Of a stretch of DNA of 64,000 nt, positions 1 to 11,754 are shown piece by piece. The translations under genes and the position numbers were made by a program. The stretch's first letter is position 1. Every line of letters starts with the position of its first letter. The notes below the pieces were generated by a model. That model had not been told where the DNA came from, did no database searches, and saw only the letters and a list, made by a program, of their open reading frames with translations. Origin of the DNA: Lumbricus terrestris (Eukaryota; Annelida; Clitellata; Crassiclitellata; Lumbricidae); the NCBI GenBank assembly GCA_949752735.1, contig OX457038.1:57835406-57899405 (forward strand). Reading direction: 5' to 3'.

Positions 1-428
1 GTGGAAATTCAAAAAGTTTCTGATGGGTCACTGAAAAAGTACAGTTATTTTGTTAAGATGACACCTTAAAATGCTGCCATTGCAATCTGAAAGTTCAAAA
101 AGTTTCTGATGGGTCACTGAAAAAATACAGTTATTTTGTTAAGATACCTTAAAATGCTGCCATTGCAATGTGGAAGTTCAAAAAGTTTCTGATGGGGCAC
201 TGAAAAAGTACAGTTATTTTTGTTACGATGACACCTTAAAATGCTGCCATTGCAATGTGGAAATTCAAAAAGTTTCTGGTGGGGAGGGGGCACACCCCCC
301 TCCCCATACCCCTCCCCCCTCCAGGTCTCGGCGCTACGCACCTCACGAGCGTCCTTCGGACGCTCAATTGTTCCCCCCCCAGGAACCTCAATTCCCCCCC
401 CAGAGGAGGGGGACTAGATTAAACACTG
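1..428 (+). repeat. 85-bp satellite array plus C-rich hAT-like terminus
   Basis: About three tandem copies of a unit of roughly 85 bp cover 1-275. Each copy runs through GTGGAAATTCAAAAAG, a GGGTCACTGAAAAAGTACAG segment and CTGCCATTGCAAT. A C-rich tail follows. It contains the perfect hairpin GAGCGTCC-TTC-GGACGCTC near 348-366 and ends in CTAGATTAAACACTG at 414-428. The same unit and tail recur at 3756-4907, where the outer ends of a transposon can be seen. This block is therefore probably the right part of another copy of that element, cut by the window edge. The small open frames across it are fortuitous. Confidence 0.75.
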
Positions 429-551
429 TATACTAGGGCTTGCCCTGAATCCTCTCCAGCCATTTTAATCATGTTTTAAATATGCGCGACCGGTTTTGAA
501 TAATTATGTAGCCTAAGTCTATGAGCGGTCTCGATGCTTTGCGCATAGGGT

Positions 552-1572
552 AGGCTGACCATTTTCTGGCCATGAAAAAGCGGGACACTTTTTTGGAAAA
601 CTGCCAATTGTAATTCCTTAGCTACAGGACTATGCCCATTTGAGAGCCTATGTAATCCAGTCAACAGTAGGCCTAACTATATATAATAGGCTACCGTAGG
701 CCTATATTGTTATAGAATACTGCATGCATATAGGCTAGTGCACTTTGTGGAAGTTCAAAGTTACTGATTTTTCTCGGAAGAGTGACTTTTTTTAGTTAAA
801 GTTCAGTTCTGCGAACGCTTTTCGAACATATTGATCCAGGTTTAATCACAGTTAAATTTTCTGATGACCATAGACTTCAGTGTAGAAATCTACGACCCGC
901 GCCAGTCGTCAGTAGGCTACACTGAGTGCAGCTCTCATTCTCAATCGGCGTGCAGTGTGCAATCAAGTCCATAGGAAGATTTAAGGTTTCTGGGGTCAAA
1001 TGAGAAGTCAAAAGGGTTTGGGGAGGGCATGTGACCTGCAACCTCTCACCATCAGATTTTTTAAAATTTCAACATTACAAGACTGTATTTTAAATTGTCT
1101 TCTGAAAGAAATTGCTCTACTATATTCAGTGTTGACATGAATTCTCCAGGCCTAACTCCCACTACGACCATGGCGAGACCTGCCGAAATCGATATAGATC
1201 TGGTCCCGCAACTGGAAAAAATTGTATAGAAACTTTCTCGTCACGCTTTGATAATTCTTAAAATCTGGTAACTAAATTCGCTAGCATAGCCTAGGTCTAA
1301 TTAAGGATGTAGGTCCTATAGCTAATAGGCCTAATAGGTTACTCCATACAAATTGACAACTTTTCTTTGGTTACGACTTCTTTTTGGATTACAAACTATA
1401 GACTTTGTTCTGTCATTTACATATAGGCCTAACTGATGTTTTCAATATTCAAGTTTCTTCCTTGTAAAAAAACGAGACAATTTTGCCCTTTTGCCTAAGT
1501 CGTCGGGACACCGGGACGCACCGCAAAAAACCGGGACATGTCCCGGAAAACCGGGACGTATGGTCACCCTAG
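552..1572. mobile_element. Old MITE-like DNA transposon (AGGGTGACCAT ends)
   Basis: The left end reads AGGCTGACCATTTTCTGG and the right end, read inward, reads CTAGGGTGACCATACGTCCC. The outer flanks are CATAGGGT at 544-551 and CATAGGGC at 1573-1580, an imperfect 8-bp duplication. Next to the right end are short CCGGGAC repeats, and related GCGGGAC text lies near the left end. The interior has no transposase frame. The termini and 8-bp flanks suggest a hAT-related non-autonomous element; the one-base flank mismatch and diverged ends suggest an old insertion. Confidence 0.4.
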
Positions 1573-1627
1573 CATAGGGCCATAGCCCTACGCCATGGTG
1601 CCCTACGACAAGGAACACAGGACCGGT

Positions 1628-1985
1628 TTCTTCTTCTTTATCTTCGTTTATTAACATTCAATATGACAGACCGCAGAATGATTACAGATGTGTCAGATAC
1701 AGGTTTTACGAAATACGGCCCGCTTCGCACGACACGCAGGTCGGCTACACAGCAGGTTCGGTAGCTTAACACTAATTGCCTAAGTGCTGGAGCGCTCTTG
1801 GTACGGCCAAGCCAGGAGTGGAAAGGGCGATCTTATTTTCAACAGTCCCGATGCAAACAGAACAAAACATAAAGCGCCACTGGCAGCTAACAGGAAATTC
1901 AAATAAATTTTGCCCTGAACGAGGTTTGAACCCAAGCCGCGATAATGACTACTCCGTTTATCGACCAGCGCTCTCTCAACTGTAC
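1628..1985 (-). mobile_element. tRNA-derived SINE, family B (full length)
   Basis: Read on the minus strand, the element starts with a tRNA-like head: an A-box-like GAGAGCGCTGG and a B-box GGTTCAAACCTC. It continues into a unique body and ends in an AAG-rich tail at 1628-1640. The body from CAGCACTTAGG to CATTCTGCGG is found again, diverged, on the plus strand at 43460-43730. That recurrence shows it is a dispersed repeat and not a tRNA gene. The 100-codon frame on the plus strand here is antisense to the SINE and is not a gene. Confidence 0.65.
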
Positions 1986-2089
1986 AAATTTTTGGCCGAT
2001 AATCGGAGTTCCGGAAATTTCACATCTTGTTTACAAAATAAAAGCAACCAATTAGTTACATCTATGAAGACAGATTGACGACTAATCAT

Positions 2090-2788
2090 GTTTGCAAAAA
2101 TAAAAAATGCCTTCTGATATTTAAAACATAATCTTTAGCATTAGAAACTGACGTTTAAGTGGGGCGATATCTATAGCTGGGATTGAAATGGATGACCAAC
2201 AAATGTTCACCATACCATACCAGTCCTTAGTCCTTGGGCCTACGCGAAGGTCTTCGCCGCGGAAGTAAAACTGTCCTTTCTAGAGCAGCGGAATCTTCAC
2301 CGCAGCAGATTTATCCTTTTTCAAATCCGGTGAGTTTCCACTCACCTTGGTAAAACCTTAAAACTATACGGTGCTTCCAGAACAATTCTGTTTGCCTGAC
2401 CGTCGTAGGCCTATTTAATATCAAATGGGCCTAGATGTGTCTGTGGTAGGCTACACAGAAGTAGGAAGTTCCTATAATTAGTTATATGGCTAGTTATGGC
2501 GTTGCCACAGCTATCTTAAGGGTTCGGCAATAATTATTGCTACAAGCGCAATGATAAACAGATTCCTGTATTCTGATTGGTACCTCTCTAGCATTGACCT
2601 TTAGGCCTATTTAGGCCTAGTATACTGAAGGCAAGTCTCTGCAGTGTTGCCACAGCCCACAACTGGGTATTTTCGGCTCTCTAATAATTAGGCCTATAAT
2701 TATCTGTGTTTGTTTGGCCTTCGTCTGGGTATATTTGGCTACTGGCATTTACAACGTATGCATATACGTGTATTGTGTGCACTAAGCA
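2090..2788. other. Intergenic, no gene seen
   Basis: This stretch is AT-rich intergenic sequence with several copies of the AGGCCTA motif. I see no coding frame, RNA gene or clear transposon end in it. Confidence 0.5.
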
Positions 2789-3006
2789 CTCTATATTCAA
2801 TGTTTAATCTAGACGTCTCTGGTGGGGAGAAATTCCCCCCCCCCCTAGGATTGACATTTCCCCCCCCCCAGAAAACTTTGACGAAATTATATTGGTTTTT
2901 AGTTACTGTTCTCATCATTGTTTTACATGAAGTGTTATAATATACCATGATATTATTTATTATTATATGATTATAATGACATTATTTACTACTATAATAT
3001 AATATG

Positions 3007-3747
3007 GGTTCTAGGGCAATTACCCCCTGGACAATTACCCCCCAGGACAATTACCCCCCGGACTACTACCCCCCCGTGCCAATTACCCCCCCCCCCGGAC
3101 AATTACTCCCTGTACCAATTACCCCCCGGACAATTACCCCCCCGTGTCAAAAAAGAAGTTTATGTCGTGTTAAACGCGTTAGTGTTAAGTGTTCAAGAAA
3201 AATATATAATAAAATCCAATCAAACAACGGTTCTAAGCTAGTTGCAACTAACGCGCCTGCCTAATAAAATATTTAAATGTTATCGATGGTGGTCTGGATT
3301 CAGTTAGTTTAAAAGCAAGGCCATGAGCAACCGCAATAAGATAATAAATGGATTTGCGCGCGTCGTATTTGAGAACGATTGCCAGAATCTTTGCGTTTGT
3401 GTCCGCATATTTTTTCCTTGTAGGTCGTGGTGGCCAGGCCGGGTGATAGGCTTAGGCAGCGCGGAAGGTCTGACAAATACGAAGACCATGACCATGAGAA
3501 CGTTCGTTCCCGCACGCGTATCTTCGTATACACTGTACACGTGAGGAAACAAGCTCACACTGTGCCACGGGGGGTAGTTGTCCGGGGGGTAATTGGTACG
3601 GGGGTAATTGTCCGGGGGGGGGGGTAATTGGTACGGGGGGGTAGTTGTCTGGGGGGTAATTGTCCTGGGGGGTAATTGTCCAGGGGGTAATTGTCGGGGG
3701 GTAATTGTCCGGGGGGTAATTGTCCAGAGGGTAATTGTCCTGTCACC
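3007..3747. mobile_element. Nested foldback-like element with GGGGGTAATTGTCC subterminal repeats
   Basis: Both ends consist of many short tandem variants of GGGGGTAATTGTCC or GGGGGTAATTGGTAC, arranged as inverted repeats at 3010-3150 and 3575-3745. The outermost bases are GGTTCTAGGGCAATTACC on the left and, read inward, GGTGACAGGACAATTACC on the right. An exact 8-bp direct repeat, ATAATATG, flanks the element at 2999-3006 and 3748-3755. The central 400 bp holds no recognisable protein. The superfamily is uncertain: 8-bp duplications occur in hAT and a few others. The pyrimidine-rich frames here (PPDNYPP-like) are translated repeats. Confidence 0.65.
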
Positions 3748-3755
3748 ATAATATG

Positions 3756-4757
3756 ATACTATCATGTTAAGATGACACCTTAAAATGCAGCCATTGCAAT
3801 GTGGAAATTCAAAAAGTTTCTAATGGGCCACTGAAGAAGTACAGCTATTTTGTTCCGATGACACCTTAAAATGCAGCCATTGCAATGTGAACATTCAGAA
3901 AGTTTCTAATGGGTCACTGAAAAAGTACAGCTATTTTGTAAAGATGACCCCTAAAAATGCTGCCATTGCAATGTGGAAATTCAAAAAGTTTCCAATGGGC
4001 CACTGAAAAAGTACAGCTATTTGGTTAAGACGACACCTTAAAGTGCTGCCATTGCAATGTGGAAATTCAAAAGTTTCTAATGGGTCACTGAAAAGTACAG
4101 CTTTTTAAAGACACCTTAAAATGCTGCCATTGCAATGTGGAAATTCAAAAAGTTTCTAATGGGCCACTGAAAAAGTACAGCTATTTTGTTAAGATGACCC
4201 CTTAAAATGCTGCCATTGCAATATGAAAATTAAAAAAATTTCTAATGGGTCACTGAAAAAGTACAGCTATTTTGTTAAGATGAAACCTTAAAATGCTGCC
4301 ATTGCAATGTGGAAATTCAACAAGTTTCTAATGGGTCACTGAAAAAGTACAGCTATTTTGTTAAGATGACCCCTTAAAATGCTGCCATTGCAATGTGGAC
4401 ATTCAAAAATTTTCTAATGGGTCACTGAAAAAGTACAGCTATTTTGTTAAGACGATACCTTAAAATGCTGCCATTGCAATGTGGAAATTCAAAAAGTTTC
4501 TAATGGGCCACTGAAAAAGTACAGCTATTTTGTTAAGACGACACCTTAAAATGCTGCCATTGCAATGTGGAAATTCAACAAGTTTCTAATGGGCTACTGA
4601 AAAAGTACAGCTATTTTGTTAAGACGACACCTTAAAATGCTGCCATTGCAATGTGGAAATTCAACAAGTTTCTAATGTGCTACTGAAAAAGTACAGCTAT
4701 TTTGTTAAGACGATACCTTAAAATGCTGACATTGCAATGTGGAAATTCAAAAAGTGT
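3756..4757 (+). repeat. 85-bp satellite, about 12 tandem copies
   Basis: The unit begins GTGGAAATTCAAAAAG, passes through CTAATGGGTCACTGAAAAAG and TACAGCTATTTTGTTAAGA, and ends ATGCTGCCATTGCAAT. Copies differ by scattered substitutions, for example GGGTCACTG versus GGGCCACTG and GATGACACC versus GACGATACC. Single diverged copies lie inside the hAT elements near 9530-9600 (plus) and 36215-36300 (minus), so the array appears to have expanded from transposon sequence. It is not a CRISPR array: there are no spacers. Confidence 0.85.
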
Positions 4758-5097
4758 CTAATGGGACGGGCGCATCCCCTCTCGATACCCCTCCCTCTCC
4801 CAGTCTCGGTGCTACGCGCATCACGAGCGTCCTTCGGACGCTCAATTGTCTCCCCCCCAGAAACCTCAATTCCTCCCCCCAGAGGAGGGGGACTAGATTA
4901 AACACTGCTCTATATTGTATTTATAGTGAAATTCAATATAAATTGTTATGCACTATAGGCCTACATAATTTATAACGCTCCACCAAATTTCATTCTTGTT
5001 TTGTACCTTATCAATGACGTTAGTTTAGACCCAATAAAGGCCTACGTCTATGACGACTTCCAATGCAGGATTTACCTCAACTATCTTCAGGGTGGGC

Positions 5098-5249
5098 CAA
5101 AAAAGACCCCCCCCTATATATAAATATTTATTTGAAATCTGGCCATCGTGTGTAAATATGAATTGTCTCTAAGCCTGTAAAATTTCATTTCGAAATTCTT
5201 ACTTCTGGCCAAGATATTGGCAAAATAGCTAGGTTTTTTGCCCAACCTG
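5098..5249. mobile_element. Short MITE-like copy (CAGGGTGGGCCAAAAAA ends)
   Basis: The left end CAGGGTGGGCCAAAAA pairs with the right end TTTTTTGCCCAACCTG. The interior (TCTGGCCATC, ATGAATTGTCT, CTTCTGGCCAAGATATTGG) is found again, partly duplicated, at 51629-51925. The terminal CAGGGTGG-CAAAAA text resembles the ends of the Tc1/mariner relic at 41969-43370, so mobilisation by a Tc1/mariner transposase is possible. I cannot see a clear TA duplication. Confidence 0.5.
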
Positions 5250-5890
5250 TATACCGATAATCTATTGATTGGAGTCTATTTTCTGTTAGGCCTAATTACG
5301 AAATTGGTGGTCATCTAAGTAAGTATATAGGCATATTAAGTAATGCACTATAGTGATAGTCTCTTCAATTATTTCATTACCAAGCGCACGCTGGGACATC
5401 CAAATATTAGATCTAATGCAAAATATTTAATAGAAGGCGCAATGACAGTATAGTTGTGACACGTGTTAATAAGTGAAAAGCATCCATCTGCAGGTAATGA
5501 ATCCTTTTTGGTGAGATCGGAATGTAGGACTTGACTGTTGTGAGGATGAGGTCGTAAATTGTATTGTGATTCGTGAAAGGAAAGAGAAAAAAAACATCAA
5601 GGGCCGATATGTTGCCAACTCAGGAATCAGGATAATGATATTGTGAGAAGAAGCTATCGATAAAAAGCATGGATGCCGAGTCCATGACAAACTTGATAAG
5701 TGATAATGATATTTTCGACAGTTAAACAGTCTTGACATTTTGATTTGACTCAATAAAGGAATATTTTGTTTAGCTATATGCTAGTAACATTCTCTTATAT
5801 AGGCCTATACAGTTATATTAGCTATAGGTGCTCCAGAATGAGCAGTTGATTCTATAGTTCTGAAACTTCAGTGTCAACCATCAACGTATA

Positions 5891-6057
5891 GGGGTCATTG
5901 CATAATTACGTAACGCCGAAAATGGCCGTTTTTGACCCACCCACCCACCCTGTAACGCTTCGTAACGTTGCCCTTGACCACCCATTTAACGTGTCGTAAC
6001 GTTTTCAATGACCCCACCCACCCACCCTCGAGCGTTACGTAATTATGCAATGACCCC
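5891..6057. mobile_element. 167-bp palindromic MITE
   Basis: The termini are perfect inverted repeats of at least 26 bp, beginning GGGGTCATTGCATAATTACG on each strand. The flanks are ATA on both sides, a possible 3-bp target duplication. The centre contains CCCACCCACCC repeats and several AACGTTACG-type words. There is no coding sequence. Confidence 0.7.
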
Positions 6058-6168
6058 ATATTGAGTTGGAAGTATACTGTAGCACGTGCCAATAACGTCG
6101 ATGAATGAAACTGAAGCCTGAGTAGACATGCTAACGAGTGCTGCCTGACCTCACGCGAGGCATTATTA

Positions 6169-6520
6169 TCTATATAAATAAAGAGAAGATTCTGTCTGTC
6201 TGTGTGTCTGTCTGTTTGACCGGGATGCATTTCCACAGTTTTTTTTAGCTTTTCACTCCAAGCCTTCACTACTGTGTAGGTCTCGGCATTATACACCCCA
6301 ACGAGGGGTTGGCGATTCTCTACCACCATGGGGGCCAGGGTGGGCAACCCCCAAATTGTCACTTTTTTTCGGCAATTTTTCTGAAACTTTGTACCTAGAC
6401 AGAGGGCCATCAGAGCCACCCGGTGGAGTGGTTGGTTAATCTCTACCACCATGGGGGCCACGGTGGGGAGCTGCGAAAACCCTAATTTTCGCTATAAATT
6501 TCCATTCCCTTGCCATAGTT
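6169..6520 (+). mobile_element. Helitron fragment, 5' end
   Basis: The left end TCTATATAAATAAAG follows an A, as at Helitron 5' ends. The next 300 bp match the complete element at 10988-11754 through shared blocks: GCTTTTCACTCCAA, CTTCACTACTGTGTAGG, GGCGATTCTCTACCACCATG and TTTTCGCTA. No CTAG 3' end is visible, so this copy is truncated on the right. The frame translating MAPMVVEINQPL on the other strand is repeat translation: the same peptide-like text arises from the second copy. Confidence 0.55.
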
Positions 6521-7156
6521 TCACAGTTAGACAGATTTTTTGCGGGCCACCTCGCCTCTACTCAGACCACACCTCGGCCTGCAGGGGCCGGGTGGGGGCA
6601 TATGGGTTGGGGTGGGAGGCGTAGGGGCGGTGGGGGAGAATATTTTTCCGAAAACAGAAATTTTGCTACTTTACTGACGTCTGTCAACTGCCGTGCAGGC
6701 AGGTAGGCATGCAGGCAGGCAGGCAGGCAGGCCTATACTGAATTCCCTTGAATTTGTTTTTCGTCTCGAGTCACGACGGTCAAAATTTGATTGCGCAATT
6801 ACGCTAATGTGCGTGAACGACGATAAATAATAGGTCAAATTCAGTTTTAAGAGCTGAGAACTGTAAACGAATCATACCCGCAGGCCGCATCTGACTTTTT
6901 CACACAAGCTTTCCTATGCAAAGGTCAAAGGCGGGCCTATGCTATCGTTTAGCGAGGATTGAACGACCTCAAACTCCCAGGAAATTCTCACTCTGGTTGA
7001 GGGATATCATGATATGACAGTTTACTTCCGTTACTATATCCAGCATATATGACCGGAATACACGAGCATGCCTGTGACAAGTATGAAGTTTCTGCGGCGC
7101 ACCATTTAGTTGCACTACAAGAACGTGACAAATAGTCGGATATGATCAAACCTATC

Positions 7157-9819
7157 CAGGGGCGGATCCAGGGGGGGCCAATCCGGCCATGGCCCCCCAT
7201 TCCAAATCTCCATGGGACGTGGCCCCGCCCCATCCATGGTCGCCCAAAAGATTTTTTGCAGGGAGTCAGTCATGGCCATGAGAATTAATATATAAATGTA
7301 ATTAAAATCTAAGCCTCTCACACAATTGCATTGTCTTAATATATAAAGCAAAGAAAAGAAAAAATCTTTCAGCAGTATCCGACTATGATTTATGGCATAC
7401 AATGTTTGTTATTCGAGTATATATTCTTTAGTAAAATGTAAAAATATTAACACCAATAAACACAATTATAACTAATAACAACTAACTATTATTTACAAAG
7501 CAAGTTAACACTAACAACAGTATTAGGGATTTTTTTCCCAGATGCAAAAAAATTTCAGCGGCAAAACTTGTTAAGTTTTGAATTTGGTCTATATGTTCAA
7601 GAAACTGCGGTGAATGATCACACATGTTTACTTCATGTTCTTATTTATTCCTTACTATGTTTCATTCAGTGGTTGGAAGTATTTTATTTACTGTAATCTT
7701 AAAAATAATATAATAGGGTGAGGTCTATTCATACTTTAACTTGGAATTATTTTAACATTGTGTGCTTCATATTATAAATACATAAATACTTTTAAAAATA
7801 CTTTTGTTTGCCATTCAAAACAGCTAATAGAGCAATGTTTCATGCTGTATGCACTAGCCCTACAAGGCTACAATAACTATTATTCACTATTATTATTTAT
7901 GGGGAAAGTCTCTGGTTATGGCCCTTAGCCACGCATAACATACATCCATAACATAGCCATAATGTCATGGATATATATATAAATATAATATATATATAAT
8001 TAATTATATAAATAATATTATATATGCAGTCTAACAAGCAACATTTGCAATGCAACTTTGTCAACCAACTGTCCATTGTCAGTGTGTGCCTTCAGTTCAA
8101 TCTGAGACTCAAATGTAAGCTTCTCGCACAATTGCATTGTGAAATAAAAACTTTGGAAACTACTTTCATGAACAAGAGTTTGATCTATGCTTCTAAAAAA
8201 ACTTAATGTATCTATTTGCTCAAGAAAGGAGCATTCCTGGCCCATTTTTCCAAAAAAATTGTGACAGTTTCAAAATCGATTGTTCTAGCAATATTATACT
8301 CAAAGTTTTCAAAGGTCAACCTGGCCAAATCCACAAGATGTGAATGAGATATTGTAGCCCTTCAAACATTTAAATCTGTCATTTTGTGTTTGCTAAATGA
8401 TCTTTTTGCAGAAGCTACCACTGATGGAATTGTCAACGGTAGGCCCATGCGTTACCTGACACACATTTGGAAATAACTCCGAAGGATTTTTTATGTATGT
8501 TAAAAGTTCAACAGTTTCAATGGGCACATCCAAAATTTGCCTTTTATAGGCATACCGATGGTAAATGTTCAATTTCTGTTACAAAATCCTGACCATGAAG
8601 GAATGCAGGATAAAGCTATAGAGCTTTTCCTGCCAAGTTACATGTAGGCCTAGGCTTATACATGATTAGATTTAGATATTTGCACAAGAATTAAACCCCT
8701 TATCCAGAGTTAAATAAAATTTGCAAAAAATTAAAAAACATTTGATTGCAAGCTCCTCCTAGCCCCTGAAAATATACGGCCAATTTCTAAATCTGTGTGT
8801 TCTTGGGGGCCTTAGCCCCTAGCCCTGATAAATTCCGCCCATGCCTATAAGAGTGCATTTCTTGTATGCTATACTGTGTATACTGAATCTTTTTAGCAAT
8901 CTGTTACAATCCTGTTAAAATGAGTGTCACTTATACTCTTAATATTTGCACAAATACTATTTTTGTTCAACTGAATATCTTCTCTCCAGCGCTGTCTTTC
9001 AAATTTGAAACTGTCAAATTTCAAACTGTTTTGGTTCTGTTATTTGAACACCTGAACACCTAGTAAAACAACATCGTTACTACATGACTCTCAGATTTTG
9101 GCCCCTGCAATTTATTAGTTCTTGGCTGGTTTGTGTACCATTTGTTATTATTTAACTGCAAAGTGTGTCCTGGTCAGCAATTCAGGACCATCTTAGGAAA
9201 CAGGGATAAACTGATTCTAGTGCAGAAAAGTCAGCTCATATAATATAATTATACTCATTTCTGAAGTTATTCACTATAATAACCCAGTAACAGCAGAACT
9301 GAGCTGCTGGACTCAATACATACAGATTATTATTAATATTGTATTGTATATATTAATATTAATATAGTATTGTATATATTTTTTATCAGTAGGCCTACTG
9401 AACAAATTGAGTAATTTTGCTAAAATGACATTTCACAAGGGCACTGTTGCAGTTTGGAAACTTCAAAAAACCTATTTTTAAAGTATAGTCTATATTTATT
9501 GAGATCTTATGGCACTCTTATAAGCACTGAAAAGTACAGCTATTTTGCTAAGATAACAGCTTAAAATGCTACCATTGCAATGTGAAAATTCAAAAAGTTT
9601 CTCGTGGGGAGGGGGATATCCCCCTCCCCATACCCCTCCCCCGCCACTCTCGGCAATTGTCATCCAGAGGTCCATAATCTATCCCTCCAGAAACCTCAAA
9701 ACCCCCATAGGAGGGGAATAAATTAAACTCTGGTTTCGGCCAAACGACTAACAGAAATTTCCGGCCCAAACCCAAAAATGTTTGGCCCCCCCCTTCGAAA
9801 ATTCCTGGATCCGCCCCTG
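7157..9819. mobile_element. 2.66-kb non-autonomous hAT element (copy 1)
   Basis: The terminal inverted repeat CAGGGGCGGATCCAGG at 7157 pairs with CCTGGATCCGCCCCTG ending at 9819. A perfect 8-bp target duplication, AACCTATC, lies at 7149-7156 and 9820-9827. This is the diagnostic size for the hAT superfamily. The interior is AT-rich, with no transposase frame. Near its right end it contains a single satellite-like unit and a C-rich block (9525-9740). A second copy in the opposite orientation lies at 35952-38203, and one-ended fragments lie at 47575-47778 and 55806-56113. Confidence 0.85.
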
Positions 9820-10987
9820 AACCTATCCTAGGGTAACATAGTTAAGTCTTTTCACCTTTTCACAACCCAACTCCACGTGGATCATAGCATAGGCCTAATA
9901 TCCCAGTTATTTTTCAACAATTCTCACACTGCTCTCAAATCTTCTCAGCTCTCATCCCAAATCAGGGAGACACCAAATTGAGCAAGTGTGGATCATGGTT
10001 TTAAGAATTCATGTTTTTCCTAATTTTTGCACTTGTACAGAATATTTATAACTTATTTTTAGGTATACGGTCTACTATGAAAAATTGATGATTGTGTCGT
10101 TTTCGGTGTACAAATTTCAAAACATGAACCTGAATTAATAGATGATTGAAATTTTTTGCTGACAAAATGCTACAAAGAAAACTCTATGATGCCATGACAT
10201 TTTTTAAATAGGCAGCTATTAATAAGTGGAAAAGTCTGCAACGTGTAAGATTTTACATTCTACTGGGAAGTTAGGCCTATAACACTTTATTTATCTGTCT
10301 CACTCTTTCCTGCTGCAGCATTCGTGTTTTTTCTCCGAGTGAGTTGTATTATACATGTGTTGGGCCTAATAGCAAATGCCATAGATTAGTTTTGTGATCT
10401 TGATTGCAAGAACGAAGACACCAGCCTTACAGTGCCAAACAGGGGCCCTTGTGTGACCCCCTGCACACGGGCCCACAAAAAGATAGCTACGCCACTGCCA
10501 CCCCGCACCCATCCAGCCTCCACACTGCCCCTGCGGTGGGTGTGGGTTTGGAGGGCCGGAAGTGTGAACAGTGGCGTATAACCCCCCCCCCCCACTTGGA
10601 CTGGGAGAACAACCCCCATTTTCACCGACTTAAAAAAATCTGATAATATGTTCATCTATTACGCATGCACGGAGGAGAAGGGAGCATGGGCGAAGTCTGG
10701 TTTCCGTTCTTGGAGGGTTAAAAAATAATTTGGGGAAAAATTGGACTTTGTTGGACGAGCGGCGCCGACAAATATTTTTTGGCCCAAAAAGTTTATGACC
10801 TTTTTTAGTCCTCGGGGTGAAATATCGCCGAAAAATACAAATTTCCCGGACAAAAAAGCTGATGACTTTTTTAGTCCCGAGCTGATACCTCGCCTAAAAA
10901 TAGAAAAATAACCAGTTTCCCGGCCAAAAAAGTTAATGACCTTTTTAAAAGTCATTCAGAAGTTTCGCGTTCGTGAACAACTGAACA

Positions 10988-11754
10988 TCTATATCTATAA
11001 GGAAGGATGTGACTATGTTTGTTTGTATGTATGTATCTGACTTTGTCCAGAATGCACGCTCACAGTTTTTGAGCTTTTCACTCCAAACCTTCACTACTGT
11101 GTAGGACTCGGCACGAGACGCAAAGGCGAGGGGTTGGCGATTCTCTACCACCATGGGGGCCAGGGTGGGGAACGAAACCCCCCAAATTTTTTTCAAAAAA
11201 ACGCAGCTATTTTTTTGATTTTTTTTTCCTAGATAGAGGTCCATCAGAACCCCCCGGATCAGTGGTTGGCAAATCTCCACCACCATGGGGGGCCAGGGTG
11301 CGGGGGGTCAAAAACACTGATTTTCGCTAACAATTTTCATTCGCTTGCCACGTATAAATGCAGTAATTTTAACCATTTTTGAGGTGTCTAAAGTGGAGTG
11401 GAGGGGTGGGATGGAGGTGAGAGGTGGAGGTGGAGGTGGTGGGGTGGCATAGGGGTCGAGGGGTGGGGATGGGGTGGGGGGTGGGGTGAGGGAGTGGGTT
11501 GAGGTGGGGTGGAGGGGTGGGTTGGAGGGGGATGGAGTGGGAGGTAGGGTGGGGTGGTAGTGGTGGGGTGGGAGGGGGTTGGGGTGGAGGGGTGGGGTGG
11601 GGGTGGGATGGGGTGGAAATTTTCGTCAAACCCAAATTTCTCCGGTGGCGTACTGGTATAGAGGTCGCAGTGTGGTGGGGTGTTGTGTGGTGGGGTTGTG
11701 GCCGGAGCGGATCGAATCCTAAATTTTCCGGGCAACGCCGGGTACCCCAGCTAG
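10988..11754 (+). mobile_element. Non-autonomous Helitron, complete ends
   Basis: The element begins A|TCTATATCTATAAGG and ends CCGGGCAACGCCGGGTACCC-CAGCTAG|T. These are the 5'-TC and 3'-CTAG hallmarks with insertion between A and T. The GGCAACGCCGGGTA word is typical of animal Helitron 3' ends. It encodes no Rep/helicase. The right third (11390-11620) is a G-rich minisatellite built on GGGGTGG units. The two proline-rich open frames on the minus strand are translations of that array. Confidence 0.75.
11390..11620 (+). repeat. G-rich minisatellite inside the Helitron
   Basis: This is an irregular tandem of GGTGGGGTGGAGG and GGGGTGGGATGG units with almost no C on the plus strand. Runs of GGGG at short spacing could form G-quadruplexes. 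Confidence 0.8.

Larger units (their letters stand above)
2799..4907. mobile_element. Composite hAT-like element carrying an 85-bp satellite array
   Basis: The ends are inverted: CAATGTTTAATCTAG at 2799 and CTAGATTAAACACTG at 4907. They are flanked by a perfect 9-bp direct repeat, CTCTATATT, at 2789-2797 and 4908-4916. This fits an 8-bp hAT-type duplication plus one shared base. Inside are a nested 741-bp element (3007-3747), an 85-bp tandem array (about 3756-4757) and a C-rich subterminal block with the same GAGCGTCC hairpin as at position 350. There is no transposase, so the element is non-autonomous. The same family occurs at 1-428 and at 24900-25317. Confidence 0.7.

Noticed and set aside
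1776..2078. 100-codon plus-strand frame
   Set aside because: Lies antisense across a tRNA-derived SINE whose body recurs at 43460-43730.
3756..4757. Regularly repeated 85-bp units resembling a CRISPR array
   Set aside because: There are no variable spacers; units are contiguous and vary by point changes. The host is eukaryotic and the array lies within a transposon.
5895..6461. 188-codon frame sharing MVVE-QPL text with a frame at 10945-11286
   Set aside because: The similarity is due to two copies of a non-autonomous Helitron; neither has Rep or helicase motifs.
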